Shown: positions 1 through 8,665 of the stretch, piece by piece
How the letters are laid out: each line of letters begins with the position of its first letter
Numbering within the stretch: position 1 is the first letter of the stretch
Assembly: GCF_046058945.1 (NCBI RefSeq)
Contig: NZ_CP175511.1
Location: 248,001-312,000, forward strand
Reading direction: 5' to 3'
DNA from: Brochothrix campestris
GTDB lineage: Bacteria > Bacillota > Bacilli > Lactobacillales > Listeriaceae
DNA length: 64,000 bases
Notes under the pieces: model-generated
Told to the model about the DNA's origin: nothing
Databases searched by the model: none
What the model saw: the letters and a program-made list of their open reading frames with translations, nothing else
Made by a program: the position numbers and the translations under genes

Positions 1-843
1 GGCATGAGTGTCGTGAATGTGCAGACACAAAATGCGGCGATTGCACGACGGATCTATTCGTTGCTTAAACAAGTCTACAATTTACCGATTGAATTATTAG
101 TCCGTAAAAAAATGCAATTGAAGAAAAACAATGTGTACTTAGTCCGTTTGAAAGTTAATGCAGCGAAAGTATTGGAAGACCTTGAAATTACGAAAGGTAG
201 TTTTATGTTCTCCGATGAGTTGCCACACTTTTTAAACGGTAATTCGTTATATGAGCGGTCTTATTTACGTGGTGCTTTTTTGGCAAGTGGGTCGGTTAAT
301 AATCCCGATAAGACCTCGTATCATATGGAAATCATGACCTTGTATAAAGAGCATGGTGAAGCTTTACGAGACTTATTGAATCATTTTGATGTCAACGCCC
401 GTATTTTAAGCCGTAAAAAGGGCTACATCGTTTATTTGAAAGAGGCCGAAAAAATTACGGACTTCCTCAATTTAATTGGAGCCCATGTGGCGCTAATGCG
501 GTTTGAAGATGTCCGCATTTTACGAGATATGCGCAACTCAGTCAATCGTTTAGTCAACTGTGAAACAGCCAATCTAAATAAAACGATTAGTGCGGCTGTT
601 CGACAAATAGATAATATTAAATACATTGCCAACACGGTAACGGTGGAAGCTCTGCCAGATAAATTACGAGAAATTGCCTTACTCCGTGTCAAATATCCGG
701 ATGTATCATTGGCGGAATTAGGTGACATGTTATCAACGGGTCCAATTAGTAAGTCGGGCATTAATCACCGCCTACGAAAACTTGATCAAATTGCAAATCG
801 TCTGAAAGCGGGCGAAGAATTAAAAGATATTGTATTCAAGTAA
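1..843 (+). CDS. whiA: DNA-binding protein WhiA, 5' end cut off by the window
   Basis: The reading frame is open from base 1, and the ATG at 4 falls inside the region that normally follows about 40 further N-terminal residues, so the gene starts outside the window. What is seen: a conserved 'NAAIARRIY' segment, a LAGLIDADG-like core ('YLRGAFLASGSV'), and a C-terminal helix-turn-helix ('SLAELGDMLSTGPISKSGIN'). WhiA is a transcription factor that binds DNA in Gram-positive bacteria and is linked to division and chromosome biology in Bacillus. In Lactobacillales it usually sits in rapZ-yvcK-whiA, often near clpP and the gap operon. Here glpP follows by 15 bases and clpP lies 7 kb away, which suggests later insertion of the glp and tre genes. 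Confidence 0.93.
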   Translation, partial: GMSVVNVQTQNAAIARRIYSLLKQVYNLPIELLVRKKMQLKKNNVYLVRLKVNAAKVLEDLEITKGSFMFSDELPHFLNGNSLYERSYLRGAFLASGSVNNPDKTSYHMEIMTLYKEHGEALRDLLNHFDVNARILSRKKGYIVYLKEAEKITDFLNLIGAHVALMRFEDVRILRDMRNSVNRLVNCETANLNKTISAAVRQIDNIKYIANTVTVEALPDKLREIALLRVKYPDVSLAELGDMLSTGPISKSGINHRLRKLDQIANRLKAGEELKDIVFK

Positions 844-857
844 AACGGAGGTGCCAG

Positions 858-1415
858 ATGTTTAACAATCAGAAGATATTACCAGCGGTGAGAACGATGA
901 AAGAATTTGATCGGATGCTCAAAACATCATTTGAGTACGGCGTTATTTTAAATGTTCATATTAACATGCTCGCAAGTCTGGTTGACTATGCGAATCGTTC
1001 AGGCAAAAAGATGTTTTTACATGCTGACTTAGTGAGCGGTCTTAAAACCGATGAGGCAGGAACAGAATTTCTCTGTCAAACGATTAAACCGTATGGTATT
1101 ATTTCAACAAAAGGCAGTGTTGTTACTACCGCAAAACAAAAAGGGGTGGTCGCAACCCAACGCGCGTTCATTCTCGACTCAAGTGCCTTGGAACGAAGCA
1201 TTAATATTATAAGCAAGACGAACCCTGATTATGTTGAAGTGCTCCCTGGTGTGATTCCGAAGGTAATTCGAACTGTAGTCGAACAAACGGGTAAACCTGT
1301 TTTTGCAGGAGGGCTGATTGATACAGCCGAAGAAGTTGAGGCAGCATTAGCCGCGGGAGCATCGGCTATTACAACTTCTAATTATAAATTATGGGATTTA
1401 TATGATAAAAAGTAA
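858..1415 (+). CDS. glpP: Glycerol uptake operon antiterminator GlpP
   Basis: A 185-residue protein of the GlpP family, full length, with a good Shine-Dalgarno (ACGGAGG) before the ATG. In Bacillus, GlpP binds glycerol-3-phosphate and the leader RNA of glp transcripts and lets polymerase pass a terminator. The C-terminal part ('LPGVIPKVIRTVVEQTGKP', then 'AGGLIDTAEEV') is the TIM-barrel-like phosphate-binding end typical of the family. It lies 15 bases after whiA and directly before glpF-glpK-glpD, so it sits next to its expected targets. Both downstream leaders contain hairpins suited to antitermination. Confidence 0.93.
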   Translation: MFNNQKILPAVRTMKEFDRMLKTSFEYGVILNVHINMLASLVDYANRSGKKMFLHADLVSGLKTDEAGTEFLCQTIKPYGIISTKGSVVTTAKQKGVVATQRAFILDSSALERSINIISKTNPDYVEVLPGVIPKVIRTVVEQTGKPVFAGGLIDTAEEVEAALAAGASAITTSNYKLWDLYDKK

Positions 1416-1463
1416 CTATTTATAAAAAAATCCGCTTTTGTGACAGAAATTTGTCAGAAACGA

Positions 1464-1492
1464 TTGACAACGCTTACATGCTGTTTTATACT
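1464..1492 (+). promoter_or_regulatory. glpF promoter with overlapping CcpA (cre) site
   Basis: TTGACA at 1464-1469, 17-base spacer, TATACT at 1487-1492. The 14-mer TGACAACGCTTACA at 1465-1478 matches the cre consensus TGWAARCGYTWNCW at 13 of 14 positions and covers the -35 box. Repression by CcpA in the presence of glucose is the natural inference. Confidence 0.8.
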
Positions 1493-1540
1493 AAGGTTAA
1501 GTTAATGGAAACGTGATGAGACGATGAGATCTGCGGGAAA

Positions 1541-1578
1541 AACCTAATCTATTAGGTTGTTTTACTGCGGATTTTTTT
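1541..1578 (+). terminator. Leader hairpin of glpF (probable GlpP target)
   Basis: AACCTAAT (1541-1548) pairs with ATTAGGTT (1551-1558) and is followed by TGTTTT; a further T7 run occurs at 1572-1578. It lies about 45 bases after the predicted start of transcription and 107 bases before glpF. GlpP antitermination is inferred from family knowledge and context. Confidence 0.5.
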
Positions 1579-1684
1579 GCGGGTGTTTTGGCGGAATTGC
1601 TATTATAACTACATAGAACCCAGTCGCGTAGCTTATCAAAACGATAAGTTCTAAATCCCATTACATACACGAGGAGGTATCATT

Positions 1685-2503
1685 ATGGATACGAGTATAG
1701 GATTACAGTTTTTAGGCGAAATTTTAGGAACGTTTATCTTGATTTTATTTGGTGGCGGCGTTGTAGCAGGTGTCGTACTAGATAAAACAAAAGCAACTGG
1801 TGCAGGCTGGGTCGTCATTACAATTGCTTGGGGTCTTGCAGTTGCGATGGGGGCATATGTATCGGGTTACTTAAGCTTAGCACATTTAAATCCAGCGTTA
1901 ACAATTGGGTTGGCAGCAGCTGGAAACTTCCCTTGGGCTGATGTGCCTGCTTACGTTGGTGGTCAATTTATCGGTGCCTTTTTAGGCGCAACAGTCGTGT
2001 GGTTACATTACTACCCACACTGGAAAGCAACAAAAGATCAAGGTGCTAAATTAGGTGTCTTTGCAACTGGTCCTGCTATTCGTCACTATACATCAAACGT
2101 TTTTGGTGAAGTTGTTGGTACATTCGCACTTGTATTCGGTATTTTATCTTTCGGTGCTAATGTCAATATTGGTGCAGGTTATAACCCATTAATCGTTGGG
2201 GCGTTAATCGTTGTTATCGGTATGTCACTTGGTGGTACTACTGGTTATGCACTTAACCCTGCTCGTGACTTAGGACCTCGTATTATGCATGCGCTTTTAC
2301 CGATTTCAGGTAAAGGTGGATCTGATTGGGCGTACGCTTGGGTACCTGTGATTGGACCTTTATTAGGAGCAACAATCGCAGCGACAGCGTACAAAGCGAT
2401 TATTAACCATGAAGTAAGTGCTTGGTTATTCGTTAGTATCATTGTTTTAGTTATCGTTGAATTCATCGCAATGTCAGCTGATAAAAAAGCAGGAAACAAC
2501 TAA
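1685..2503 (+). CDS. glpF: Glycerol uptake facilitator (aquaglyceroporin)
   Basis: A 272-residue MIP-family channel with both NPA motifs: 'AHLNPALTIG' in the first half and 'ALNPARDLGPR' in the second. The D after the second NPAR is characteristic of glycerol-conducting members. Six hydrophobic segments plus two half-helices are visible. The start is set by GAGGAGGT at 1671-1678. glpK follows after 23 bases, giving a glpF-glpK transcript for glycerol entry and trapping. Confidence 0.95.
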   Translation: MDTSIGLQFLGEILGTFILILFGGGVVAGVVLDKTKATGAGWVVITIAWGLAVAMGAYVSGYLSLAHLNPALTIGLAAAGNFPWADVPAYVGGQFIGAFLGATVVWLHYYPHWKATKDQGAKLGVFATGPAIRHYTSNVFGEVVGTFALVFGILSFGANVNIGAGYNPLIVGALIVVIGMSLGGTTGYALNPARDLGPRIMHALLPISGKGGSDWAYAWVPVIGPLLGATIAATAYKAIINHEVSAWLFVSIIVLVIVEFIAMSADKKAGNN

Positions 2504-2526
2504 ATCGTTATTAAAGGAGAGAGAAA

Positions 2527-4023
2527 ATGATGGAAAAAAAATATATCTTAGCAATTGACCAAGGAACAACAAGTACACGGGCAATGCTTTTAAACAAACA
2601 AGGTAAAATTTTAGGAACAGAGCAACGCGAATTCACACAACATTTCCCTGAATCAGGTTGGGTAGAACACGATGCCAATGAAATTTGGAGTAGTGTGTTA
2701 GCAACAATGTCAGGTGTATTAGTTAAAACAGGCGTTAACGCACAAGAAATTGCTGGTATTGGGATTACAAACCAACGTGAAACAGCGGTTGTTTGGGATA
2801 AAGCGACAAGCAAGCCAATCTATCATGCGATTGTATGGCAATCACGTCAAACTGTCGATATTTGTACAGACTTAAAAGCCAAAGGTTACGAAAAAATGGT
2901 AACTGACAAAACAGGTTTGTTACTTGACCCTTATTTTGCAGGAACAAAAGTACGTTGGATTTTAGATCATGTCGATGGTGCGCAAGAACGTGCTGAAAAA
3001 GGTGAGTTAGCCTTCGGTACAATTGACACATGGTTGATTTGGAAATTAAGTGGCGGTAAAGTACACGTTACCGATTACTCAAATGCAAGCCGTACGTTAA
3101 TGTACAATATTTACGACCTTAAATGGGATGAAGAATTGTTAGAAATGTTAAATGTACCAGCTGCAATGTTACCTGAAGTACATGATTCTTCACATGTATA
3201 CGGACACACTGTGGGTTACCACTTCTTCGGTCTCGAAACACCAATCGCTGGTGTGGCAGGGGATCAACAAGCGGCGTTATTCGGCCAAGGTTGTTTCGAA
3301 AAAGGTATGGGTAAAAACACTTATGGTACCGGTGGTTTCTTATTAATGAACACTGGCGACAAAGCAATTAAATCACAAAATGGTTTGTTAACAACACTTG
3401 CATGGGGCATCAACGGTAAAGTAAGTTATGCACTTGAAGGTAGTATCTTTGTGGCTGGTTCAGCCTTACAATGGCTACGTGATGGTTTACGTATGGTTAA
3501 GACAGCGCCTGAAACAGAAGAATATGCGACGCGTGTCGATTCAACTGAAGGTGTGTACGTTGTACCGGCCTTTGTAGGTCTTGGTGCACCTTACTGGGAT
3601 GCTGAAGCGCGTGGAGCAGTCTTTGGTTTAACACGTGGAACAACAAAAGAACACTTTATCCGTGCGACGTTAGAATCATTAGCATACCAAACACGCGATG
3701 TTATCGACAGCATGGAAAAAGATTCAGGTATTAAACTTGAAACACTACGTGTCGATGGTGGTGCAAGTGCGAATAACTTCTTAATGCAATTCCAAAGTGA
3801 TTTATTACAAGTTCCAGTTGAACGCCCAGAAAACAAAGAGACAACTGTTTTAGGAGCAGCCTTCTTAGCTGGTTTAGCTGTTGGTTTCTGGAAAGATAAA
3901 GAAGAAATCAACCAATACTGGAGCTTAGAACATAAATTTGAACCAGTTGCTGGAACTGAAAAAGAAGAGTTGTTATATGAAGGCTGGCAAAAAGCGGTTA
4001 AAGCAACACAAGTCTTTAAATAA
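2527..4023 (+). CDS. glpK: Glycerol kinase
   Basis: A 498-residue FGGY-family kinase that phosphorylates glycerol to glycerol-3-phosphate. The N-terminal ATP-binding signature 'DQGTTSTRAM' is present. His232 in 'YHFFG' matches the histidine phosphorylated by HPr of the PTS in Gram-positive glycerol kinases, so activity is probably coupled to PTS state. Two ATG codons lie in tandem (2527 and 2530); the AAAGGAGAG site favours the first. It is co-transcribed with glpF. Confidence 0.96.
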   Translation: MMEKKYILAIDQGTTSTRAMLLNKQGKILGTEQREFTQHFPESGWVEHDANEIWSSVLATMSGVLVKTGVNAQEIAGIGITNQRETAVVWDKATSKPIYHAIVWQSRQTVDICTDLKAKGYEKMVTDKTGLLLDPYFAGTKVRWILDHVDGAQERAEKGELAFGTIDTWLIWKLSGGKVHVTDYSNASRTLMYNIYDLKWDEELLEMLNVPAAMLPEVHDSSHVYGHTVGYHFFGLETPIAGVAGDQQAALFGQGCFEKGMGKNTYGTGGFLLMNTGDKAIKSQNGLLTTLAWGINGKVSYALEGSIFVAGSALQWLRDGLRMVKTAPETEEYATRVDSTEGVYVVPAFVGLGAPYWDAEARGAVFGLTRGTTKEHFIRATLESLAYQTRDVIDSMEKDSGIKLETLRVDGGASANNFLMQFQSDLLQVPVERPENKETTVLGAAFLAGLAVGFWKDKEEINQYWSLEHKFEPVAGTEKEELLYEGWQKAVKATQVFK

Positions 4024-4083
4024 TCACAAGTTGTACAATGATTTAACACTTTACGAACATTTTCGCTTAATTGATGAGAATAC

Positions 4084-4112
4084 TTGTTAAAAATGCTGAA
4101 TTATGATACACT
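4084..4112 (+). promoter_or_regulatory. Promoter of the glycerol-3-phosphate dehydrogenase gene
   Basis: TTGTTA at 4084-4089, 17-base spacer, extended -10 TGATACACT ending at 4112. It gives the downstream gene its own transcript with a long leader of about 125 bases. Confidence 0.6.
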
Positions 4113-4145
4113 TGTGTCAAGTTAATAAATTGGTCGGAGATTCCG

Positions 4146-4200
4146 AGAGACTGCACAAGTTTAGTTCAATACTAAGCATTCGTGCAGTCTCTTTCTTTTT
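4146..4200 (+). terminator. Leader terminator (GlpP antitermination target)
   Basis: AGAGACTGCAC (4146-4156) pairs perfectly with GTGCAGTCTCT (4182-4192), followed by TTCTTTTT. It lies between the promoter and the start codon at 4243, so it must be a regulated leader terminator. Control by GlpP is inferred. Confidence 0.8.
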
Positions 4201-4242
4201 ATGAAATCTGTGGCTAAATTAAGATAGAGGGAGTCGATAAGC

Positions 4243-5895
4243 ATGTCTGTTAAATTTTCAGGATTAGATCGTCAAAGTAAATTAGATAAACTTACGTCAG
4301 AAGAATTTGATATTTTAGTAATCGGTGGAGGAATTACTGGTGCTGGTATCGCTTTAGATGCTGCCACTCGTGGGATGAAGGTAGCGGTAGTCGAAATGCA
4401 AGATTTCGCTGGTGGAACATCAAGTCGTTCAACTAAATTAGTGCACGGTGGTTTACGTTACTTAAAACAATTACAAATTGGTGTCGTAGCTGAAGTTGGT
4501 CGCGAACGTGCGATTGTATATGAAAATGGTCCTCATGTAACAACACCTGAATGGATGTTATTACCGTTTCATAAAGGCGGTACTTTCGGTTCATTTACAA
4601 CATCAATCGGCTTGCGTGTGTATGATTTCTTAGCACAGGTGAAAAAAGGCGAACGTCGTATTATGTTATCACCTTCTGAAACATTAAAAAAAGAACCACT
4701 TGTTAAAAACAAAGATCTTAAAGGTGGCGGTTACTATGTTGAGTACCGTACGGATGATGCGCGTTTAACAATTGAAGTTATGAAAGCTGCCATCGCTAAA
4801 GGCGCCTTGGCAATCAACTATGTAAAATCAAATAACTTTATTTATGACGATAATCGTCAAATTATCGGTGCTGATATTACGGATGTTGAAACAGGTACTG
4901 CTTACAAAGTAAGTGCAAAACAAGTAATCAATGCTGCAGGTCCATGGGTTGATGAAGTTCGTGGTAAAGACTACGCTAAAAACAATAAACAACTTCGTTT
5001 AACGAAAGGTGTTCATATTGTCTTTGATCAATCAGCTTTCCCGTTACATCAAGCAGTTTACTTCGATACACCGGATAAACGGATGGTGTTTGCGATTCCG
5101 CGTGATGGTAAAACATATGTCGGTACAACAGACACAGTATATGAAGCAGATAAATTACATCCAAAAGTAAACAAAGCAGATCGTGATTACATAATTGAAG
5201 CGATTCATTACATGTTCCCTAAAGTTAACATCACAAAAGATGATGTTGAATCAAGTTGGTCAGGTGTACGTCCACTGATTTTTGAAAAAGGGAAAGATCC
5301 TTCAGAAATTTCACGTAAAGATGAAATTTGGGAAGCTGAAAGTGGCCTCTTAACAATTGCTGGTGGTAAATTAACGGGTTACCGTAAAATGGCAGAAAAC
5401 ATTGTCAATGTCGCTGTTAAACGTATGCCAAACCGTGGATTTAGTGAAAAAACACAAACAGAACATTTACCGATTTCTGGTGGTGATGTTGGTGGTTCGA
5501 AAGCGTTTGCTGGTTTCGTGGCTAAAAAAGCGAAAGAAGCTGTTAACTTCAACTTAACTGAAGAAGAAGGCCGTTACTTAGCAGATAAATATGGTACAAA
5601 CGTTGATACACTCTTTGCTTATGCAAAAGCATCTAACGAAGCAGATATTGCACCAGTTGTTGATGCGCAATTAATGTATGCGATTGAACATGAAAGTGTT
5701 GTACGTCCAGTCGATTTCTTCGTTCGTCGTACAGGTTCAGTATTCTTTAACGTTAAATGGGCACAAAAATGGGAAGCTGCCGTTGTTGCTAAAATGACGC
5801 GTATCTTCGGTTGGACACCTGCGCAAGTTGAAGAATATACACATGATTTAGACGTTGAAATTAAAGACTCGATCAAACCGGTTGATGAAGATTAA
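4243..5895 (+). CDS. glpD: FAD-dependent glycerol-3-phosphate dehydrogenase/oxidase
   Basis: A 550-residue member of the GlpD/GlpO family that oxidises glycerol-3-phosphate to dihydroxyacetone phosphate. The FAD dinucleotide fold 'IGGGITGAGIALDAATRG' lies near residue 27 and the substrate-region motif 'GGTSSRSTKLVHGGLRYL' near residue 63. Streptococcal and enterococcal GlpO oxidases are about 608 residues with a roughly 50-residue insert; this protein is the length of Bacillus GlpD and shows no such insert. Whether oxygen (giving H2O2) or a quinone is the acceptor cannot be read from sequence alone. The gene is preceded by a regulated leader terminator. Confidence 0.9.
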   Translation: MSVKFSGLDRQSKLDKLTSEEFDILVIGGGITGAGIALDAATRGMKVAVVEMQDFAGGTSSRSTKLVHGGLRYLKQLQIGVVAEVGRERAIVYENGPHVTTPEWMLLPFHKGGTFGSFTTSIGLRVYDFLAQVKKGERRIMLSPSETLKKEPLVKNKDLKGGGYYVEYRTDDARLTIEVMKAAIAKGALAINYVKSNNFIYDDNRQIIGADITDVETGTAYKVSAKQVINAAGPWVDEVRGKDYAKNNKQLRLTKGVHIVFDQSAFPLHQAVYFDTPDKRMVFAIPRDGKTYVGTTDTVYEADKLHPKVNKADRDYIIEAIHYMFPKVNITKDDVESSWSGVRPLIFEKGKDPSEISRKDEIWEAESGLLTIAGGKLTGYRKMAENIVNVAVKRMPNRGFSEKTQTEHLPISGGDVGGSKAFAGFVAKKAKEAVNFNLTEEEGRYLADKYGTNVDTLFAYAKASNEADIAPVVDAQLMYAIEHESVVRPVDFFVRRTGSVFFNVKWAQKWEAAVVAKMTRIFGWTPAQVEEYTHDLDVEIKDSIKPVDED

Positions 5896-5945
5896 TCGTT
5901 TGTAATAAATTATATTTGTTGTTCACTTTTCCGAGATGACAACCT

Positions 5946-5978
5946 AAAGCCCGCTAAACAATTGTTTAGCGGGCTTTT
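5946..5978 (+). terminator. Terminator after glpD
   Basis: AAAGCCCGCTAAACA and its exact complement meet around AATT, and the right arm ends in TTTT. It is a symmetrical hairpin that works in either direction. Confidence 0.9.
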
Positions 5979-6029
5979 ATGATGCTTGGAGCGGTGAAGA
6001 AGCTGCGTTCATCTGTCAGACAAATGCTT

Positions 6030-6241
6030 GCAACGGGAAATAGTTGCAGACCTTTTATCTTCCAATATCTTCGAAGTTGAACGAGCTGCTGTCACTTTTG
6101 TTCTTCCAGTTCCATCAGCTAACTTCTGGGATATTTCAGCTAAAAGGCAGCGACCGGAAATAGTCGCAGACCTTTTATCTTCCAATATCTTCGAAGTTGA
6201 ACGAGCTGCTGTCACTTTTGTTCTTCCAGTTCCATCAGCTA
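6030..6241. repeat. Two hairpin-headed repeats, period 120 bases
   Basis: Bases 6037-6121 recur at 6157-6241 almost unchanged (6061-6120 and 6181-6240 are identical). Each copy begins with a small hairpin: GCAAC/GTTGC at 6030-6047 and GCGAC/GTCGC at 6150-6167, so both arms changed together. A related copy with an inverted loop occurs at 29734. Open frames crossing the block follow the repeat and are not credible genes. Confidence 0.85.
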
Positions 6242-6456
6242 TAGGCTGTCTAAATTTCGCCTTTTCGTTTCGACACAGATAGCCGAATACTCAAAGCCTC
6301 CAATTTAGTTGCCTATGACGAGCTGCTGTCACTTTTGTTCTTCCAGTTCCATCAGCTATAGGCTGTCTAAATTTCGCCTTTTCGTTTCGACACAGATAGC
6401 CGAATACTCAAAGCCTCCAATTTAGTTGCCTATGACGAGCTGCTGTCACTTTTGTT
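6201..6456. repeat. 117-bp tandem repeat between convergent genes
   Basis: Two full units (6201-6317 and 6318-6434) and a 22-base third copy ending at the treP stop codon. Each unit opens with ACGAGCTGCTGTCACTTTTG, which also occurs at 6081. Inside each unit ATAGGC/GCCTAT and GGCTGTCT/AGATAGCC can pair. No coding capacity is evident. Confidence 0.85.
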
Positions 6457-7868
6457 TATTTCCCTCTTTGGAATTTTGAAAAGACTAATGTTAAGACAAA
6501 GGGAATTACAATTGCGAGTAACATTCCTAAGGCGAAGATTGCCCAACCGGGTTTCATAATCGAAACAATGCCTGGTAAACCACCGACACCGATGCTAAAG
6601 GCTTTTACCTTTGCGATGGTGATGATACAACCCGCGAGACCCGCTCCGATAATGGCAGCGTAGAACGGATAGCGATAGCGTAAGTTAACACCGAAGAGGG
6701 CAGGTTCAGTCACTCCGAGAGAGGCAGTTAAGGCTGCTGTTCCGGCTAATGATTTGTCTTTTTGGCGTTTGAACACAAAGACCATCGCAAGGGTTGCGGC
6801 GCCTTGTGCTAAGTTTGACATGACAAGGATTGGCCATAAGAAAGTACTGCCTGTTGAGCCAATCAATTGTAAGTCGACGGCGAGGAAGAGATGGTGCATG
6901 CCGGTAATAACGAGGGGAGCGTATAAGAGGCCATAGATGAAGCCGCCTAGTCCAGGGGCAACGTTGAAAATGTTGACGATGCCATCTGTAATGAGGCCCG
7001 CGATAAACATTGTCACCGGTCCGATAATGATGAATGAGAGGATGCCTGTGACCAATAACGCGATAGGTGCCACCAATAATAAGTGGAAGGCTTCTTTGAT
7101 GTGTTTCTTTAAGAAAAGTTCAATCTTAACGAGAACGTAAGTAGCCGCTAAAATCGGGAGCACCTGTGCTTGGTAACCGACTTTCTCAATTTCCCAACCA
7201 AAGAGATTCCAATGAGGAACTTCCCCCGCTAAACGCGCATCAGCAAGGCCATAGGCATTGAGGAGCGACGGGTTGACGAGCACTAATCCAAGTACGATTC
7301 CGAGCAGAGGATTTCCACCGAATTTTTTACTGGCAGACCAACCGACTAAGACGGGGAGAAAAGCAAAGGCAGTACTGGCGATGATGTTAATCATGTCAGC
7401 AACTCCGGCCCATTGTGGATAAGCCTCGATTATAGGCTGCTTCATAAAGATATCAGGGCCAGTAAGAAGGTTATTAATGCCGAGTAGTAAGCCGGCAGTG
7501 ATGATGGCAGGGAGGATAGGGACAAAAATATCAGCCAAGCCTAAGAGGGCTCGTTGTAGCCAATTTTGTTTTTTTGCAGAGGCATGCTTAACGTCAGCTT
7601 TAGTTGTTTCTTTATCGACGCCTGTTAACTCAGCAAAGGTTGCGAATACTTTTTCGACAGTACCGGTACCGATAATGACTTGAAACTGGCCGTTAGCAGA
7701 GAACGAACCTTTCACGACATCAATCTCATCGAGCGCAGCTTCGTCGACGAGGGTGTCGTCCTTTAAAACTAAACGTAAACGTGTGACGCAGTGACTAGCG
7801 GTTTGAACGTTTTCTTTACCGCCGACCGCTGCAATGATTTTTTGTACTTCTTCTGGAGTATATGACAT
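6456..7868 (-). CDS. treP: PTS trehalose-specific EIIBC component
   Basis: A 470-residue phosphotransferase permease: an EIIB domain at the N-terminus with the phospho-cysteine C27 in 'ASHCVTRLR', followed by a hydrophobic EIIC domain from about residue 100. No EIIA domain is attached, so an EIIA from elsewhere (often the glucose one) must serve it. Trehalose specificity is inferred from family resemblance, the TreR-type operator in its promoter, and the treA-treR genes nearby. It would import trehalose as trehalose-6-phosphate. The stop codon lies inside the last repeat unit. Confidence 0.9.
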   Translation of the reverse strand: MSYTPEEVQKIIAAVGGKENVQTASHCVTRLRLVLKDDTLVDEAALDEIDVVKGSFSANGQFQVIIGTGTVEKVFATFAELTGVDKETTKADVKHASAKKQNWLQRALLGLADIFVPILPAIITAGLLLGINNLLTGPDIFMKQPIIEAYPQWAGVADMINIIASTAFAFLPVLVGWSASKKFGGNPLLGIVLGLVLVNPSLLNAYGLADARLAGEVPHWNLFGWEIEKVGYQAQVLPILAATYVLVKIELFLKKHIKEAFHLLLVAPIALLVTGILSFIIIGPVTMFIAGLITDGIVNIFNVAPGLGGFIYGLLYAPLVITGMHHLFLAVDLQLIGSTGSTFLWPILVMSNLAQGAATLAMVFVFKRQKDKSLAGTAALTASLGVTEPALFGVNLRYRYPFYAAIIGAGLAGCIITIAKVKAFSIGVGGLPGIVSIMKPGWAIFALGMLLAIVIPFVLTLVFSKFQRGK

Positions 7869-7895
7869 GTTCTTTCACCTCAATCTTTAGATTTT

Positions 7896-7909
7896 TGTAA
7901 GCGAATACA
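7896..7909 (-). promoter_or_regulatory. Candidate cre site in the treP leader
   Basis: TGTAAGCGAATACA fits the loose cre consensus WTGNAANCGNWNNCW on the + strand and matches 12 of 14 positions of the stricter form on the other strand. It lies downstream of the treP start of transcription, where CcpA acts as a roadblock. Confidence 0.55.
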
Positions 7910-7945
7910 TCTTTCTGAAAGGTTGTTGCGTTAATTAACAAAATC

Positions 7946-7974
7946 ATCGTAACATGTATATACAAGTTAGTCAA
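7946..7974 (-). promoter_or_regulatory. treP promoter with TreR operator in the spacer
   Basis: On the minus strand: TTGACT (7969-7974), 17-base spacer, TACGAT (7946-7951). The spacer AACTTGTATATACATGT is a near-perfect copy of the palindrome in the treA promoter. TreR binding there would block polymerase directly. Confidence 0.85.
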
Positions 7975-7980
7975 ATGGCA

Positions 7981-8007
7981 AAAAAAAACCGAACGTCTAG
8001 TTCGGTT
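7981..8007 (-). terminator. Terminator after clpP
   Basis: AAAACCGAAC and GTTCGGTTTT pair around GTCTA, flanked by A and T runs, so it can act in both directions. It separates clpP from treP. Confidence 0.85.
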
Positions 8008-8038
8008 TTTTGAAAATAGCTAAAAGATGTCTATGTGT

Positions 8039-8632
8039 TTATTTAAGAGCTTTACTGCTTACGATAATATCGTCAATTAAACCATAGGCTTTAGCTTCTT
8101 CAGCAGTCATGAAATTGTCGCGATCAGTATCTTGTTCGATCTTTTCAAGCGGTTGACCGGTGCGTTCTGCGATGATTTTATTTAATTTAGCACGTGTTGC
8201 TAAAATATGACGAGCAGCAATTTCAATTTCAGTCGCTTGCCCTTGTGCACCACCTAATGGTTGGTGAATCATGATTTCTGCATTCGGCAAAGCAAAGCGT
8301 TTGCCAGGTGCGCCTGCAGTTAATAAGAACGAACCCATCGATGCAGCCATTCCCATTGCCATCGTTTGAACATCGGCTTTGATAAACTGCATCGTATCAT
8401 AAATAGCCATCCCTGCAGTGACGCTTCCGCCAGGTGAGTTAATGTAAAGGTAAATATCTTTATCAGGATCTTGTGCATCTAAAAAGAGTAATTGTGCAAT
8501 AATGGAATTGGCAACGTCATCGTTGACCTGGCTTCCGAGCATAATGATGCGGTCTTTAAGTAGGCGTGAGTAAATATCGTAAGAACGTTCGCCACGCGAT
8601 GTTTGTTCGATCACTGTTGGAATTAAGTTCAT
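8039..8632 (-). CDS. clpP: ATP-dependent Clp protease proteolytic subunit
   Basis: A 197-residue ClpP with the full catalytic triad: S98 in 'GMAASMGSF', H123 in 'MIHQPLGG', and D172 in 'DTDRDNF'. It forms the tetradecameric cytosolic protease used with ClpX, ClpC or ClpE. The start is fixed by GAGGAGG just upstream. A CtsR-type heat-shock operator lies in its promoter. The gene sits between treP and treA, although it has no role in trehalose use. Confidence 0.97.
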   Translation of the reverse strand: MNLIPTVIEQTSRGERSYDIYSRLLKDRIIMLGSQVNDDVANSIIAQLLFLDAQDPDKDIYLYINSPGGSVTAGMAIYDTMQFIKADVQTMAMGMAASMGSFLLTAGAPGKRFALPNAEIMIHQPLGGAQGQATEIEIAARHILATRAKLNKIIAERTGQPLEKIEQDTDRDNFMTAEEAKAYGLIDDIIVSSKALK

Positions 8633-8665
8633 AAAAAAGCCCTCCTCTAATTTAACAATCTAATA

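Noticed and set aside
6028..6282. Open reading frames on both strands across the repeat block
   Set aside because: They follow the repeat period, have no ribosome site, and carry repeated amino-acid segments only because the DNA is duplicated.
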